Shown one piece after another: positions 14,394-24,089 of a stretch of DNA of 64,000 nt; positions within the stretch are counted from its first letter, which is position 1; the number at the start of each line of letters is the position of its first letter. The stretch is from contig DEKJ01000057.1 in the NCBI GenBank assembly GCA_002353825.1, positions 62,001 to 126,000 on the forward strand, read 5' to 3'. A model generated the notes under the pieces. That model saw only the letters and a list, made by a program, of their open reading frames with translations, was not told the origin of the DNA and ran no database searches. Made by a program: the position numbers and the translations under genes. The stretch is from Prevotella sp. UBA2725. GTDB lineage: Bacteria > Bacteroidota > Bacteroidia > Bacteroidales > Bacteroidaceae.

Positions 14394-16862
14394 ATGAAGA
14401 TTTCATATAAGTGGCTTAAGGAATACGTTGATTTTGATCTTACGCCACAGGAAACAGCTGATGCACTGACCTCTACAGGTCTTGAGGTAGATGCGCTTGA
14501 TGAGGTAGAAGCTATCAAAGGCGGACTGAAAGGTCTCTATGTAGGTAAGGTTCTTACTTGTGAGATGCACCCCAACAGTGATCACCTCCATATCACTACC
14601 GTTGATTTAGGCAAAGGAGAGCCGCAGCAGATCGTCTGTGGTGCTCCCAACGTGGCTGCCGGACAGAAAGTGATTGTTGCTGACCTGGGCTGCAAGCTCT
14701 ACGATGGTGACAAGGAGTTTGTGATCAAGAAGAGCCGTCTGCGTGGTGTCGATTCTTACGGTATGATCTGTGCTGAGGACGAGATCGGTGTGGGCAACGA
14801 CCACAGTGGTATCATCGTTTTGCCGGAGGATGCTGTTGTTGGTACCCCCGCTGCTGAGTATTATCATCTCGACAGCGACTGGGTGATTGACATTGATATC
14901 ACTGCCAACCGTGCCGATGCCCTCTCTCACTATGGTGTGGCCCGTGACCTCTACGCTTGGCTTGTGCAGCGTGGCTATAAGACGAGTCTGCACCGTCCCG
15001 ACTGCTCGAAGTTCCATGTGGACAACGAGTCGATGCCTATCGATGTGGAGATTGAGAACACCGAGGCTTGCAAGCGTTATGCTTGTCTGAGCATCACAGA
15101 CTGCGATGTCAAAGAGAGTCCGAAGTGGATGCAGGAGAAGCTCACGGCTATCGGTCTGCGTCCAATCAATAATATCGTTGATATCACCAACTATATCATG
15201 ATGGCATACGGTCAGCCGATGCACTGCTTCGATGCTGACAAGGTCATAGGCCATAAGATAGTGGTTCGCACGCAGCCAGAAGGCACAAAGTTTGTGACCC
15301 TCGACGGTGTGGAGCACACCCTTGGTGAGCATGACCTGAGCATCTGCAATGCAGAAGAGCCAATGTGTATTGCCGGTATCTTTGGCGGCAAGGGCTCCGG
15401 TACCTACGAGACGACAAAGAATGTCGTGCTTGAGTCGGCTTATTTCCATCCGACATGGATCCGTAAGAGTGCCCGTCACCATGGTCTCTCTACCGATGCC
15501 AGCTTCCGTTTCGAGCGTGGCGTGGATCCTAATGGCACTATCTATGCACTCAAGCAGGCTGCTATTCTCTGCCAAGAACTCGCCGGTGGTAAGGTGTCAA
15601 TGCAGATCAAGGATGTCTATCCGAACCCGCTGCCTGACTTCAATGTGCGTCTCAACTATGAGTATTGCGACCGTCTGATCGGTAAAAAACTGGGGGCTGA
15701 CACAATCAAGAGCATCGTCACAAGTCTTGAGATGAAGATCAATAAGGAGGATGCTGAAGGTCTTGACCTCACGGTGCCTGCTTATCGTGTAGACGTGCAG
15801 CGTCCTTGCGATGTCGTTGAGGATATCCTCCGTATCTACGGATATAATAATGTGGAGATTCCTACACAGCTCAAGTCTTCTCTCACCGTTGAGAACGCCG
15901 AGGATAAGGAGCATAAGCTCGAGAACATTGTCTCTGAGCAGCTTGTAGGCTGTGGCTTCAATGAGATACTGAACAACTCTCTGACAAAGGAGAGCTATTA
16001 TAATAAGGATGAGCTGAACGCTTATCCCTGGGCCAACGCCGTGAAGATCATGAACCCACTGTCTGTTGACTTGGGTGTGATGCGTCAGACACTGGTCTTC
16101 GGTGGACTGGAGTCACTTGCCCGCAATATCAACCGTAAGCGTGAGAACCTTCGTTTCTTCGAGGTGGGCAATGTTTACCACTATGCTCCGGAGAAGGATG
16201 ACCACGATGCACCTATCTCTGCTTACTCGCAGCAGTACCATCTTGCTTTGTGGCTCACGGGTAAGCGTGTGGAAGGCTCTTGGGCTCATCCCGATGAGGA
16301 GACCTCTTTCTACGAGTTGAAGGCTTATGTGGAGAATATCCTTAGCCGTGCCGGTCTCGCTCAGGGACTTGCTGTTGAGACAAAGACAGAGAACAACCTC
16401 TTTGCTTATGGACTGACACTGAAGAGTCGCCAGGGTGTCGTGTTTGCTGAATATGGTAAGCTCGCCAAGAAGGTGGCTCACGAGTGTGGCGTAGACAAGG
16501 ATGTCTATTATGCTGAGCTCAACTGGAGCGCTATCGTTAAGGCTACGAAGAAGAACAAGATTGAGTTTAAGGAACTCTCTAAGTATCCTTCTGTCAGCCG
16601 CGATCTCGCCCTGCTTGTCGACGACAGTGTTGAGTTTGCACAGATCGAGCAGATTGCCCGCAAGGCTGAAAAGAAACTCTTGAAGAGCGTCACACTCTTC
16701 GATGTCTATCAGGGCAAGAATCTTCCTGCCGGCAAGAAAAGCTACGCTGTCAACTTCGTCTTTGAGGACGAGGAGAAGACCCTCTCTGAGAAGCAGATTG
16801 ACGCTATGATGCAGAAACTCATCACCAGTCTGAAGAAACAGCTCGGAGCTGAGCTCAGATAA
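14394..16862 (+). CDS. pheT: Phenylalanine-tRNA ligase beta subunit
   Basis: This is the beta subunit of the heterotetrameric phenylalanyl-tRNA synthetase, which charges tRNA-Phe. The 822 residues carry the N-terminal tRNA-binding domain (GLYVGKVLTCEMHPNSDHL at about 44-62), the B3/B4 and B5 regions (RKSARHHGLSTDASFRFERG is the editing-domain core), and a C-terminal ferredoxin-like anticodon-binding domain ending LITSLKKQLGAELR. The partner pheS is not in the window, so the two subunits are encoded apart. It has its own promoter, and yebC follows 42 bases downstream. Confidence 0.97.
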   Translation: MKISYKWLKEYVDFDLTPQETADALTSTGLEVDALDEVEAIKGGLKGLYVGKVLTCEMHPNSDHLHITTVDLGKGEPQQIVCGAPNVAAGQKVIVADLGCKLYDGDKEFVIKKSRLRGVDSYGMICAEDEIGVGNDHSGIIVLPEDAVVGTPAAEYYHLDSDWVIDIDITANRADALSHYGVARDLYAWLVQRGYKTSLHRPDCSKFHVDNESMPIDVEIENTEACKRYACLSITDCDVKESPKWMQEKLTAIGLRPINNIVDITNYIMMAYGQPMHCFDADKVIGHKIVVRTQPEGTKFVTLDGVEHTLGEHDLSICNAEEPMCIAGIFGGKGSGTYETTKNVVLESAYFHPTWIRKSARHHGLSTDASFRFERGVDPNGTIYALKQAAILCQELAGGKVSMQIKDVYPNPLPDFNVRLNYEYCDRLIGKKLGADTIKSIVTSLEMKINKEDAEGLDLTVPAYRVDVQRPCDVVEDILRIYGYNNVEIPTQLKSSLTVENAEDKEHKLENIVSEQLVGCGFNEILNNSLTKESYYNKDELNAYPWANAVKIMNPLSVDLGVMRQTLVFGGLESLARNINRKRENLRFFEVGNVYHYAPEKDDHDAPISAYSQQYHLALWLTGKRVEGSWAHPDEETSFYELKAYVENILSRAGLAQGLAVETKTENNLFAYGLTLKSRQGVVFAEYGKLAKKVAHECGVDKDVYYAELNWSAIVKATKKNKIEFKELSKYPSVSRDLALLVDDSVEFAQIEQIARKAEKKLLKSVTLFDVYQGKNLPAGKKSYAVNFVFEDEEKTLSEKQIDAMMQKLITSLKKQLGAELR

Positions 16863-16904
16863 ACAAAAACGAAATAAAACAAATAAAATAACAGATAAAA
16901 TCCA

Positions 16905-17648
16905 ATGGGAAGAGCATTTGAATACCGTAAGGCTACAAAGCTGAAGAGATGGGGTCACATGGCCCGCACATTTACGAAACTCGGCAAGGAGATTGCCATC
17001 GCTGTGAAAACTGGTGGTCCGGAGCCTGAGAACAACCCGCGTCTGCGTGCTATCATCGCAACCTGCAAGCGCGAGAACATGCCGAAGGACAACATCACAC
17101 GTGCTATCAAGAACGCTATGGGTAAGGACCAGAGCGACTATAAGGAGGTGACTTACGAGGGATATGGTCCTCACGGAGTGGCTATCCTCGTGGATACACT
17201 GACTGATAACACGACCCGTACTGTGGCTGATGTCCGTTCGGTCTTCAACAAGTTCAGCGGTAACCTCGGTACAACAGGTTCTCTGTCATTCCTCTTCGAC
17301 CACAAGGCTGTCTTCACATTCAAGCCTAAGGCCGACACAGAGATGGATGAACTGATTCTCGACCTCATCGACTATGGAGTGGAGGATGAGTACGACACTG
17401 ATGAGGAGACCGGTGAGATCACGATCTACGGTGCACCGACAAGCTTCGGTGATATCCAGAAGTATCTCGAGGACAATGGTTATGAGATCACTTCTGCCGA
17501 GTTCACTTATATCCCTAACGATCTTACTGACATCCCCGCTGACCAGCGTGAGACTATCGACAAGATGGTTGAGAAGCTTGAGGACTTTGATGACGTTCAG
17601 AACGTCTACACCAACCTCAAGCCGGCAGAAGAGCCCGCAGAAGAATAA
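16905..17648 (+). CDS. yebC: YebC/PmpR-family protein
   Basis: This is a 247-residue YebC/PmpR/TACO1-family protein. The family was long annotated as a DNA-binding transcription regulator, and more recent work ties it to translation. The N-terminal helical domain has KLKRWGHMARTFTKLGKEIA and RENMPKDNITRAIKNA. The acidic middle and C-terminal domains include EDEYDTDEETGEITIYG. It follows pheT by 42 bases, so cotranscription with a translation gene fits the newer view. A strong terminator follows at 17692-17725. Confidence 0.93.
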   Translation: MGRAFEYRKATKLKRWGHMARTFTKLGKEIAIAVKTGGPEPENNPRLRAIIATCKRENMPKDNITRAIKNAMGKDQSDYKEVTYEGYGPHGVAILVDTLTDNTTRTVADVRSVFNKFSGNLGTTGSLSFLFDHKAVFTFKPKADTEMDELILDLIDYGVEDEYDTDEETGEITIYGAPTSFGDIQKYLEDNGYEITSAEFTYIPNDLTDIPADQRETIDKMVEKLEDFDDVQNVYTNLKPAEEPAEE

Positions 17649-17691
17649 GATCATGCCTTTACGCATTCGCGTAGGGCAATGAAAAAATAAA

Positions 17692-17725
17692 GGGAATACA
17701 GTGTAGTTCATTGTATTCCTTTTTT
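17692..17725 (+). terminator. Intrinsic terminator of pheT-yebC
   Basis: GGAATACA (17692-17699) pairs with TGTATTCC (17711-17718), extended by GTG/CAT-side pairs toward the loop, and is followed by a run of T (17719-17725). It lies about 45 bases after the yebC stop codon. Confidence 0.85.
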
Positions 17726-17739
17726 TGATGGATAAAATG

Positions 17740-17760
17740 GCACGTCGCAATAAGGTGTTT
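17740..17760. repeat. 40-bp dispersed repeat, copy 4 (3' half only)
   Basis: The segment ACGTCGCAATAAGGTGTTTT is identical to the 3' half of the copy at 1571-1610. The 5' half is missing and replaced by unrelated sequence next to the yebC terminator. Confidence 0.65.
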
Positions 17761-17768
17761 TCGACCCC

Positions 17769-17801
17769 GTGCAGTGGCCGGTACAAGGCCGGCCACTGCA
17801 C
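17769..17801 (-). terminator. GC-rich hairpin at the 3' end of the activase gene
   Basis: GTGCAGTGGCCGG (17769-17781) and CCGGCCACTGCAC (17789-17801) form a perfect 13-bp stem with a 7-base loop. It begins seven bases beyond the stop codon of the minus-strand gene. No T run follows, so termination would depend on the stem alone; it may instead protect the 3' end. Confidence 0.6.
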
Positions 17802-17807
17802 TGCGTG

Positions 17808-20800
17808 TCACGCGATGCTGTCGAGGAAGAGCAGCAAGCGGTTGGTGACATTGACACTCGACACACCACTATCAAAGTCGAGGGAGACAAGGTTCAACTG
17901 TGGATACATCTTCTTCAATTTCTTTTCTATTCCTTTCGATACCACGTGGTTGGCGATGCAACCGAAAGGCTGAAGACTTGCCACATTGTTTACACCCTGT
18001 TTGACCATACTGATGATATCACTCGGTAAGAGCCATCCTTCACCAAACTGTGCTGCCAACGAAACCACACCGTTCACTTCCTTGGCATCGTCAAAGATGT
18101 TTGTGAAAGGACGGAAATAACGGAACCTCGAAGCGAGCGCATTGATCTTCTTCTCACGCCTCCATATAAGACTGTAGATGCTCTTGACAAGGAAATCGGG
18201 CACATGACTGCACTTCAAACCCATATGTTTCTGTACAATCGTGTTGACAAACTCTTGCAGGAAGAAAGGAGAGAGCAGAGGTGGCACGACCTCGCAACCT
18301 TTATCAATGATACGACGGGCAAGGAACTGATGAGCGAAAGGATTGAACTTCAGAAAGATCTCACCCACAATGCCCACTGCAGGAATATCTTTATCATTCG
18401 TGATATCGTCAAAGTCCTTGGCAGCCGCGGAGATAAGGTTCATCAATCCCTTCGGATCATTGTCAAGAATGGGCTTAGCCGCTGCCTTGAGATATTTATC
18501 GCGCAGCATCTCCGCCTTATTGTTCCATTTCTCGCCTACGAGATAAGCGTCCTTCTTCAGTCGACTCACAGAACCATGGTATAGTTTGGATATCGTATCA
18601 CCGTAAAGGAAAGTCGTAACGATGATCGGTGCCATCTTCATCCATGGCACATTCAACTCTCCATCCTGCTCGTCATCGTCCTGGGCACTTGTCGACACAC
18701 CCAATGTTATTAAGGGTACATTTTCAAAGCCGTTGGCATTCATAGCACGACGAATCAATGCTGCGTAGTTTGTAGCACGACATTGTCCACCGGTCTGCGA
18801 CATGACAGCCGAGATCTTTGTCGGATCATATTTGCCTGAACGCAGAGCCTTGACAAAGTCACCAATGATCAGTGTTGCGGGATAGCATATCTCGTTATTG
18901 GCATATTTAAGACCATACTCGGCACTTGTCACATCACTTGGCGGCAACACTTCGACATCCCAACCGATAAGTTTACAAAGCGGTGAGAGAAGGGGAGTGA
19001 GATATTCAGTGAAGTATGGGGCAAGAATCTTTCTGCGCTGTGGCTGAATGCCCGTAGCGCAGGTCGTATCCTGCTTGGTATTAACCACTCTTGTAGCGTC
19101 ATCACTGACATTGCCATTCAAACTTTCTATCAAAGATCTGACACGGAGTTTCAGTGAGCCTACATTGCTGACATCATCAATCTTCAGAAGTGTATACGGC
19201 TTGTTATGATGCTTCATGATGTCGCGTATCTCATCTTGAATGAACGAGTCAGGACCACAACCGAAGGATGTCATCTGTACGAAATGCACATCGTCAGGCT
19301 GCTCGGCACACCACTGACCCGACTTGATGATCCGGTTCATATAAGCCCACTGGCGCACAAGATAAGTGTCGCCCGTGCCCGTCTTCATGTCTCCACGCAC
19401 GATGTCGTCGGAGATAACGTTCACGCCCAAGGCGGCAATCATCTCAGAGAGTTTATGCTGAATAAGCGGGTCTGTATGATAGGGGCGGCCTGCAAGCAGA
19501 ATCGTCAGCCGATGCGCTTTTCTGCTGTCTGCCAATATATCTACCGCCTTCTGATGGATATTGGAGACATATTCATGTTGTGCCTCCATGGCTGCTTCGA
19601 AGGCCTCCTTGCGAGTCTTCGCCTTAACGCCATAGCCTTTCAGAAAACTGTCTATCTGCTTGATAAGAAGCTTCTCGTCTTTGAAGTTGATGACAGGAGA
19701 GACAACCTCATTCTTCAGGTTCATTGCCGACCGGATGACGTCCGAGTAGGCCGAGACAATAGGGCAGTTGTAACTATTGATATTACGGTTGTCATCCTGA
19801 TGCTCAAAGACGACATAGGGCATGAAGATAAACTTCTGCACACTGTCGGGCATCTCGCTAAGTCGTTCATCGAGCTCCTTCACATGCGAGTGCACGAGCT
19901 TGGCAGGGAAACAGATGTTATCGCTCATGACCGTGTTCAGTGCGCCCTCATATCTCCGGAAGTTACTCTCAGAACTGAGCATCACCTCAAAGCCAGCCTC
20001 TGTAAAGAGTGTATACCAGAAAGGAAAATCCTCATACATATTGAGGATTCTCGGTATGGCAACGAGAGGCTTATTATTACTGGGCACTTCGCTCGTCGAA
20101 GCCTCCTCCGAAGAAGTACGGCTTGATGCCACAACCTTGCAACGGTCAAAGAGCTGATGATATTTATAGGTGTAAATATTCTCACCCTTGACATCATTCT
20201 TACCCTTATTGTTGAACACCCGCTCACATTTGTTGCCGGAGTAGAACCTACGACCGCCTGCAAACTTATACATCGTCACGAAGCAATGGTTCTCGCAGCC
20301 TTTGCAGTTGAGGAGCTTCGTCTCATATGACGCCATGTCGAGCAAATCGTTGATCGACCGACCGTTTGTCTGAGGGCAGCCAGCGCTCTTTGAGCTGCTG
20401 GAGTTCTGTGCGCTACCCTTTAGGGTAGCGTTCTCAATCTGCGCAATTGCGTGCAAAGCGCAGCCATAGGCACCCATCATCTCCGGCATGTTGCTGCGAG
20501 CAACCTCTCTGCCTGTCAGCAGTTCGAAAGCTCTGACGACAGAGTCGTTCTTCATCGTGCCGCCTTGCACGACAATATGAGCACCAAGATTATCATTACC
20601 ACGAAGTTTAAGCACCTTATAGAGACAGTTGCGCACCACTGAATAGCTCAGTCCGGCTGCAATATCTTCTACGGTTGCTCCTTCACGCATCACCTGCTTG
20701 ACCTTTGAGTTCATGAACACCGTGCAGCGAGTGCCCAAGTCGCACGGCTTGTCAGCACGGCAAGCAAGCTTGGCAAAGTCTTCTACCTGATAGCCTAAAC

Positions 20801-22268
20801 CCTTGGCGAAAGTCTGAATGAACGTGCCACAACCCGATGAACAAGCTTCGTTGAGCTCCATACGCGTCACGGCCCCATTCTCCACAAAGATAGCCTTCAT
20901 GTCTTGTCCACCGATGTCAAGGATGAAACTGACGTCAGGCATGAGGTGAGCAGCAGCCCGATAATGGGCCATTGTCTCAATGATACCACTGTCGAGGTTA
21001 AAGGCTGCCTTGATAAGCTCTTCTCCATAACCGGTAGAACAAGAACCAACAATTCGCAGGTCAGTCCCCGTCTCCTCAGCTTTATCTTTCAACCTTGTCA
21101 AACCATCCTTCACGGCTTTGATAGGGTTGCCAAGATTCATGGAATAATCCTTAAAGATGATCTGTCCGGCTTCATCTCCGAAAGCGCGTACAGCGATGAT
21201 TTTTGTCGTTGTTGAACCTGAGTCGATGCCAATGACGACATTCTCCGTGCCCTTATGCATCGGGTAGATATTCGTGGCATATTTTTCCTTGCTCTTCAGC
21301 CAGTCTTGATGCTCCTCTTCCGAGGCAAACAGAGGATCTAACTCTTCCTCAACGTCTGATTGGATGGTAGTTGTTGGATGTTGGGTGGTCTTTAAGGTGT
21401 TAGTTGATGGTTGTTGGGTGTTAATGGAATGATTGTCGTCATTAAGCGCTGCCAACAAATCATTAACACTTAACACCTTATCATCCATTGACCCCGCACG
21501 GATAGCACAGCCAAGTGCTGGAATAAGGTTACTCTCCTTAAGGACAATGAAATCGGAGAGCGGCATGTTGAGATAATCGGAGAAGGCTTTGCGTAACGCG
21601 GGAAGGAAAGTGAGAGGACCACCGCAGAGAAGGATAGGAGCAGAGAAGTCACAGCCGTGACTCAATGTCGTGACAGTTTGAACAGCAATGCTATGGAAGA
21701 TACTGGCCGCAATATCTGTCTCCGGAAGATTGCGAGACATCAAGTTCTGAATATCGGTCTTCGCGAACACACCGCAACGTGCGGCCATCGGGTAGAGGTG
21801 AGTTGACTGCAAAGCGAGGTCATTCATTTTCTGATTGTCACAACCCATCAATACAGACATCTGGTCGATGAATGCACCTGTACCGCCGGCACAGTTACCA
21901 TTCATACGCAGTTCCATCGACTTGCCGTTGAAGAACACCACTTTGGCGTCCTCACCACCTATATCTATAAGCGCTTTAGCCTCTGGGTAACGGTTACGGG
22001 CGAACACTGTGGCTGCCACAACTTCCTGCACGAACTCTGCGCCGAGCTGTTCAGCAGTGGACATACCGACAGAGCCTGTGACACATATTGCCACACGAGC
22101 CCCAGGAAACTTTTGGTCAATCTCTTTTAGATAAGAACCGACAAGCTCCTTTACCTTAGCATTATGCCGTTCATAACGTGAATAAACGAGCTTGTTATCA
22201 GGGTCGAGAACGGCAACTTTCGCAGTTGTTGACCCAACGTCAAGACCTATTCTATAGAAGTCCTTCAT
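17808..22268 (-). CDS. Giant fused acyl-CoA dehydratase activase/reductase-like protein
   Basis: This 1486-residue protein joins two BadF/BadG/BcrA/BcrD-type ATPase activase domains to a DUF2229-like and HgdB-like reductase part. Activase 1 (about 1-265) has GLDVGSTTAK, DIGGEDAK, the cluster-ligand region NGNCAGGTGAF and AARCGVF. Activase 2 (about 343-612) has GIDSGSTTTK, DIGGQDMK, NEACSSGCGTF and GTRCTVF. A Cys-rich segment follows (NCKGCENHCF, about 654-662), then PRILNMYEDFPFW onward and AGRPYHTDPLIQHK. The family uses ATP to drive low-potential electrons through iron-sulphur clusters; the substrate of this fused type is unknown. The start at 22268 (MKDFYRIGLDVG) is preferred to an upstream ATG at 22349. 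Variable linkers at about 279-305, 612-640 and 712-733 look repeat-derived. Confidence 0.88.
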   Translation of the reverse strand: MKDFYRIGLDVGSTTAKVAVLDPDNKLVYSRYERHNAKVKELVGSYLKEIDQKFPGARVAICVTGSVGMSTAEQLGAEFVQEVVAATVFARNRYPEAKALIDIGGEDAKVVFFNGKSMELRMNGNCAGGTGAFIDQMSVLMGCDNQKMNDLALQSTHLYPMAARCGVFAKTDIQNLMSRNLPETDIAASIFHSIAVQTVTTLSHGCDFSAPILLCGGPLTFLPALRKAFSDYLNMPLSDFIVLKESNLIPALGCAIRAGSMDDKVLSVNDLLAALNDDNHSINTQQPSTNTLKTTQHPTTTIQSDVEEELDPLFASEEEHQDWLKSKEKYATNIYPMHKGTENVVIGIDSGSTTTKIIAVRAFGDEAGQIIFKDYSMNLGNPIKAVKDGLTRLKDKAEETGTDLRIVGSCSTGYGEELIKAAFNLDSGIIETMAHYRAAAHLMPDVSFILDIGGQDMKAIFVENGAVTRMELNEACSSGCGTFIQTFAKGLGYQVEDFAKLACRADKPCDLGTRCTVFMNSKVKQVMREGATVEDIAAGLSYSVVRNCLYKVLKLRGNDNLGAHIVVQGGTMKNDSVVRAFELLTGREVARSNMPEMMGAYGCALHAIAQIENATLKGSAQNSSSSKSAGCPQTNGRSINDLLDMASYETKLLNCKGCENHCFVTMYKFAGGRRFYSGNKCERVFNNKGKNDVKGENIYTYKYHQLFDRCKVVASSRTSSEEASTSEVPSNNKPLVAIPRILNMYEDFPFWYTLFTEAGFEVMLSSESNFRRYEGALNTVMSDNICFPAKLVHSHVKELDERLSEMPDSVQKFIFMPYVVFEHQDDNRNINSYNCPIVSAYSDVIRSAMNLKNEVVSPVINFKDEKLLIKQIDSFLKGYGVKAKTRKEAFEAAMEAQHEYVSNIHQKAVDILADSRKAHRLTILLAGRPYHTDPLIQHKLSEMIAALGVNVISDDIVRGDMKTGTGDTYLVRQWAYMNRIIKSGQWCAEQPDDVHFVQMTSFGCGPDSFIQDEIRDIMKHHNKPYTLLKIDDVSNVGSLKLRVRSLIESLNGNVSDDATRVVNTKQDTTCATGIQPQRRKILAPYFTEYLTPLLSPLCKLIGWDVEVLPPSDVTSAEYGLKYANNEICYPATLIIGDFVKALRSGKYDPTKISAVMSQTGGQCRATNYAALIRRAMNANGFENVPLITLGVSTSAQDDDEQDGELNVPWMKMAPIIVTTFLYGDTISKLYHGSVSRLKKDAYLVGEKWNNKAEMLRDKYLKAAAKPILDNDPKGLMNLISAAAKDFDDITNDKDIPAVGIVGEIFLKFNPFAHQFLARRIIDKGCEVVPPLLSPFFLQEFVNTIVQKHMGLKCSHVPDFLVKSIYSLIWRREKKINALASRFRYFRPFTNIFDDAKEVNGVVSLAAQFGEGWLLPSDIISMVKQGVNNVASLQPFGCIANHVVSKGIEKKLKKMYPQLNLVSLDFDSGVSSVNVTNRLLLFLDSIA

Positions 22269-22411
22269 AATTATCCTTTCCTTTTTCTCAACATTGCGTA
22301 CTGCAAAGTTACTAATAAACAAAGACAAAACGTAATATAAAGACCACAATTTTAGAAAGGTAAATGTTTCGTCCGTCCTCTATTATTAGTTATTCTTCAT
22401 ATATAAGAACA

Positions 22412-22513
22412 CATCAATCAATAGACTTACGGCCAATACTCAATAGACTTACGGTTAACAATCAATAGACCAATAATTAGCATTCAATAGACTTACGCCA
22501 GACAATCTATTGC
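22412..22513. repeat. 22-bp tandem array, family 3
   Basis: Four contiguous 22-bp units lie at 22412-22433, 22434-22455, 22456-22477 and 22478-22499, with a degenerate fifth to about 22513. The shared core is TCAATAGACTTACGG, and unit 3 is diverged in its second half. It lies downstream of the minus-strand DASS transporter gene, separated from it by a hairpin, and upstream of the giant activase gene. It shares no sequence with the other 22-bp families. Confidence 0.88.
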
Positions 22514-22519
22514 TTTGCA

Positions 22520-22543
22520 GTGGCCGCCCTAAGTGGCGGCCAC
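22520..22543 (-). terminator. Hairpin at the 3' end of the DASS gene
   Basis: GTGGCCGCC (22520-22528) and GGCGGCCAC (22535-22543) form a perfect 9-bp stem ten bases beyond the stop codon of the minus-strand gene. No T run follows; the 22-bp array begins instead. Confidence 0.55.
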
Positions 22544-22553
22544 CAACATTCAA

Positions 22554-24023
22554 TTAGAGTATTCCTGCTTTTCCCACAAGAATAAGCAAGCTGTAGCCTA
22601 AGACAAGTGTAATGATACCCACTAAGATACCGGCTTTTGCCATATCCTTCTGTTGGATAAGTCCTGTAGAATAGGCAATAGCATTTGGAGGTGTTGAAAT
22701 AGGAAGGGTCATGGCTGCAGATGCTGCCACAGCAATGCCAATGATGACAGTGGAACTGCCTCCTATCACATTCAGTCTGTCACCCATACCTTCGCACACT
22801 ACAGTCAGAATAGGAATGAGTAAGGCTGCGGTAGCTGTATTGCTGATGAAGTTAGAGAGGAAGTAGCAAACCAGACCCGCAATGATCAGGATGACGATCG
22901 GACTCCATTCGCCGAACGGAATAGATCCGACTGCTGCCTTTGCAAGTCCTGTGCCGTTCATTGCCAAGCCAAGAGCAAAGCCACCAGCAACCATCCAAAT
23001 AACACCCCAGTCGATACTCTGAAGATCTTTGGCTGTTATGACACCAGTAAATGCAAAAACAGCGATAGGAAGCATGGCAACAGTATTCGCGTTAATACCA
23101 AATACTTTCTTTCCAATAATCCAAAGGATGATGGTGATCAAGAAAGTAACAGCCACTACGACAGTACGCCAGTTACGATGCATGTCTCCTTCAATTTTGA
23201 TTTCAATTGTCTTCTGAGAGAATGGGAAGAGTTTACGGAGCAAGAACCATGCAATAATAAGTAAGATGATGACTAATGGAACCATAACAGCCATCCATTG
23301 GCCAAAGCCAATGTTCATGTCCATACCAGAAGGGTCAGTAAGGACCTTGTAGGCAAAAACATTAGGAGGCGTGCCGATAGGAGTACCCATGCCACCGAGG
23401 TTGGCACCAATAGGGATGGCCATCGTCAGCGCGATGCGCCCCTTGCCGTTGGCAGGTAGTGCTTTGAAGACAGGAGTGAGGAACGTCAGCATCATGGCTG
23501 CGGTAGCCGTATTAGAGATAAACATGGAAAAGATGCCCGTGATGAGCATAAAGCCCAAGAGTACATTCTCACTCTTTTTGCCGAAAGGTTTCAACATCAC
23601 TTTTGCCACCCACACGTCGAGCCCTGATTTCGTAGCTGCAATGGCAAGAATAAAGCCTCCCAAGAACAAGATGATCGTTGGATCGGCAAAGCAAGCCATA
23701 ATACCTACAGAGTCAAGAAGTTGGCCGTATTCGCCCTCACTTCCTTGCATGAATTTAAAGGACGAATCACTGACAAAAAACAGCAAAACGAAAATGATCG
23801 TCACGGAAGTAGCCCACGCAGGAATGGCTTCCGTAAGCCATAGCATAATGGCCATGACAAAAATAGCAATAACACGTTGTTGTACAACGGTCAAGCCATC
23901 AATTCCAAAGATGCCGGAAGGCAAGTTCCATACGATAATCGTCACTAAAGCTGTCAGGAAGAACCAAAAAGCTTTCTTCTTGTTGAAATGTCCGGTCAAG
24001 ACATTCTTGACTGTTTCTTGCAT
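22554..24023 (-). CDS. DASS (SLC13)-family sodium/anion symporter
   Basis: This is a 489-residue inner-membrane transporter of the divalent anion:Na+ symporter family (SLC13, VcINDY-like), carrying dicarboxylates, citrate or sulphate. The two inverted repeats are marked by the twin SNT motifs FISNTATAAMM and FISNTATAALL and by the paired proline motifs GTPIGTPPN and LPISTPPN, which form the substrate and sodium sites. About 11-12 hydrophobic segments are visible. Specificity cannot be called; C4-dicarboxylate transport would suit a succinate-forming anaerobe. It appears monocistronic. Confidence 0.92.
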   Translation of the reverse strand: MQETVKNVLTGHFNKKKAFWFFLTALVTIIVWNLPSGIFGIDGLTVVQQRVIAIFVMAIMLWLTEAIPAWATSVTIIFVLLFFVSDSSFKFMQGSEGEYGQLLDSVGIMACFADPTIILFLGGFILAIAATKSGLDVWVAKVMLKPFGKKSENVLLGFMLITGIFSMFISNTATAAMMLTFLTPVFKALPANGKGRIALTMAIPIGANLGGMGTPIGTPPNVFAYKVLTDPSGMDMNIGFGQWMAVMVPLVIILLIIAWFLLRKLFPFSQKTIEIKIEGDMHRNWRTVVVAVTFLITIILWIIGKKVFGINANTVAMLPIAVFAFTGVITAKDLQSIDWGVIWMVAGGFALGLAMNGTGLAKAAVGSIPFGEWSPIVILIIAGLVCYFLSNFISNTATAALLIPILTVVCEGMGDRLNVIGGSSTVIIGIAVAASAAMTLPISTPPNAIAYSTGLIQQKDMAKAGILVGIITLVLGYSLLILVGKAGIL

Positions 24024-24089
24024 AAGCGATAAGTTTAAAGTTTGGGTTAAAAAAGTCTGTTCTTAGGTTGCAACTTTGTAATGGGGTGG

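Noticed and set aside
17808..22349. Use of the ATG at 22349 as the start of the activase
   Set aside because: The extra 27 residues do not match the family N-terminus, whereas the ATG at 22268 begins the conserved nucleotide-binding strand.
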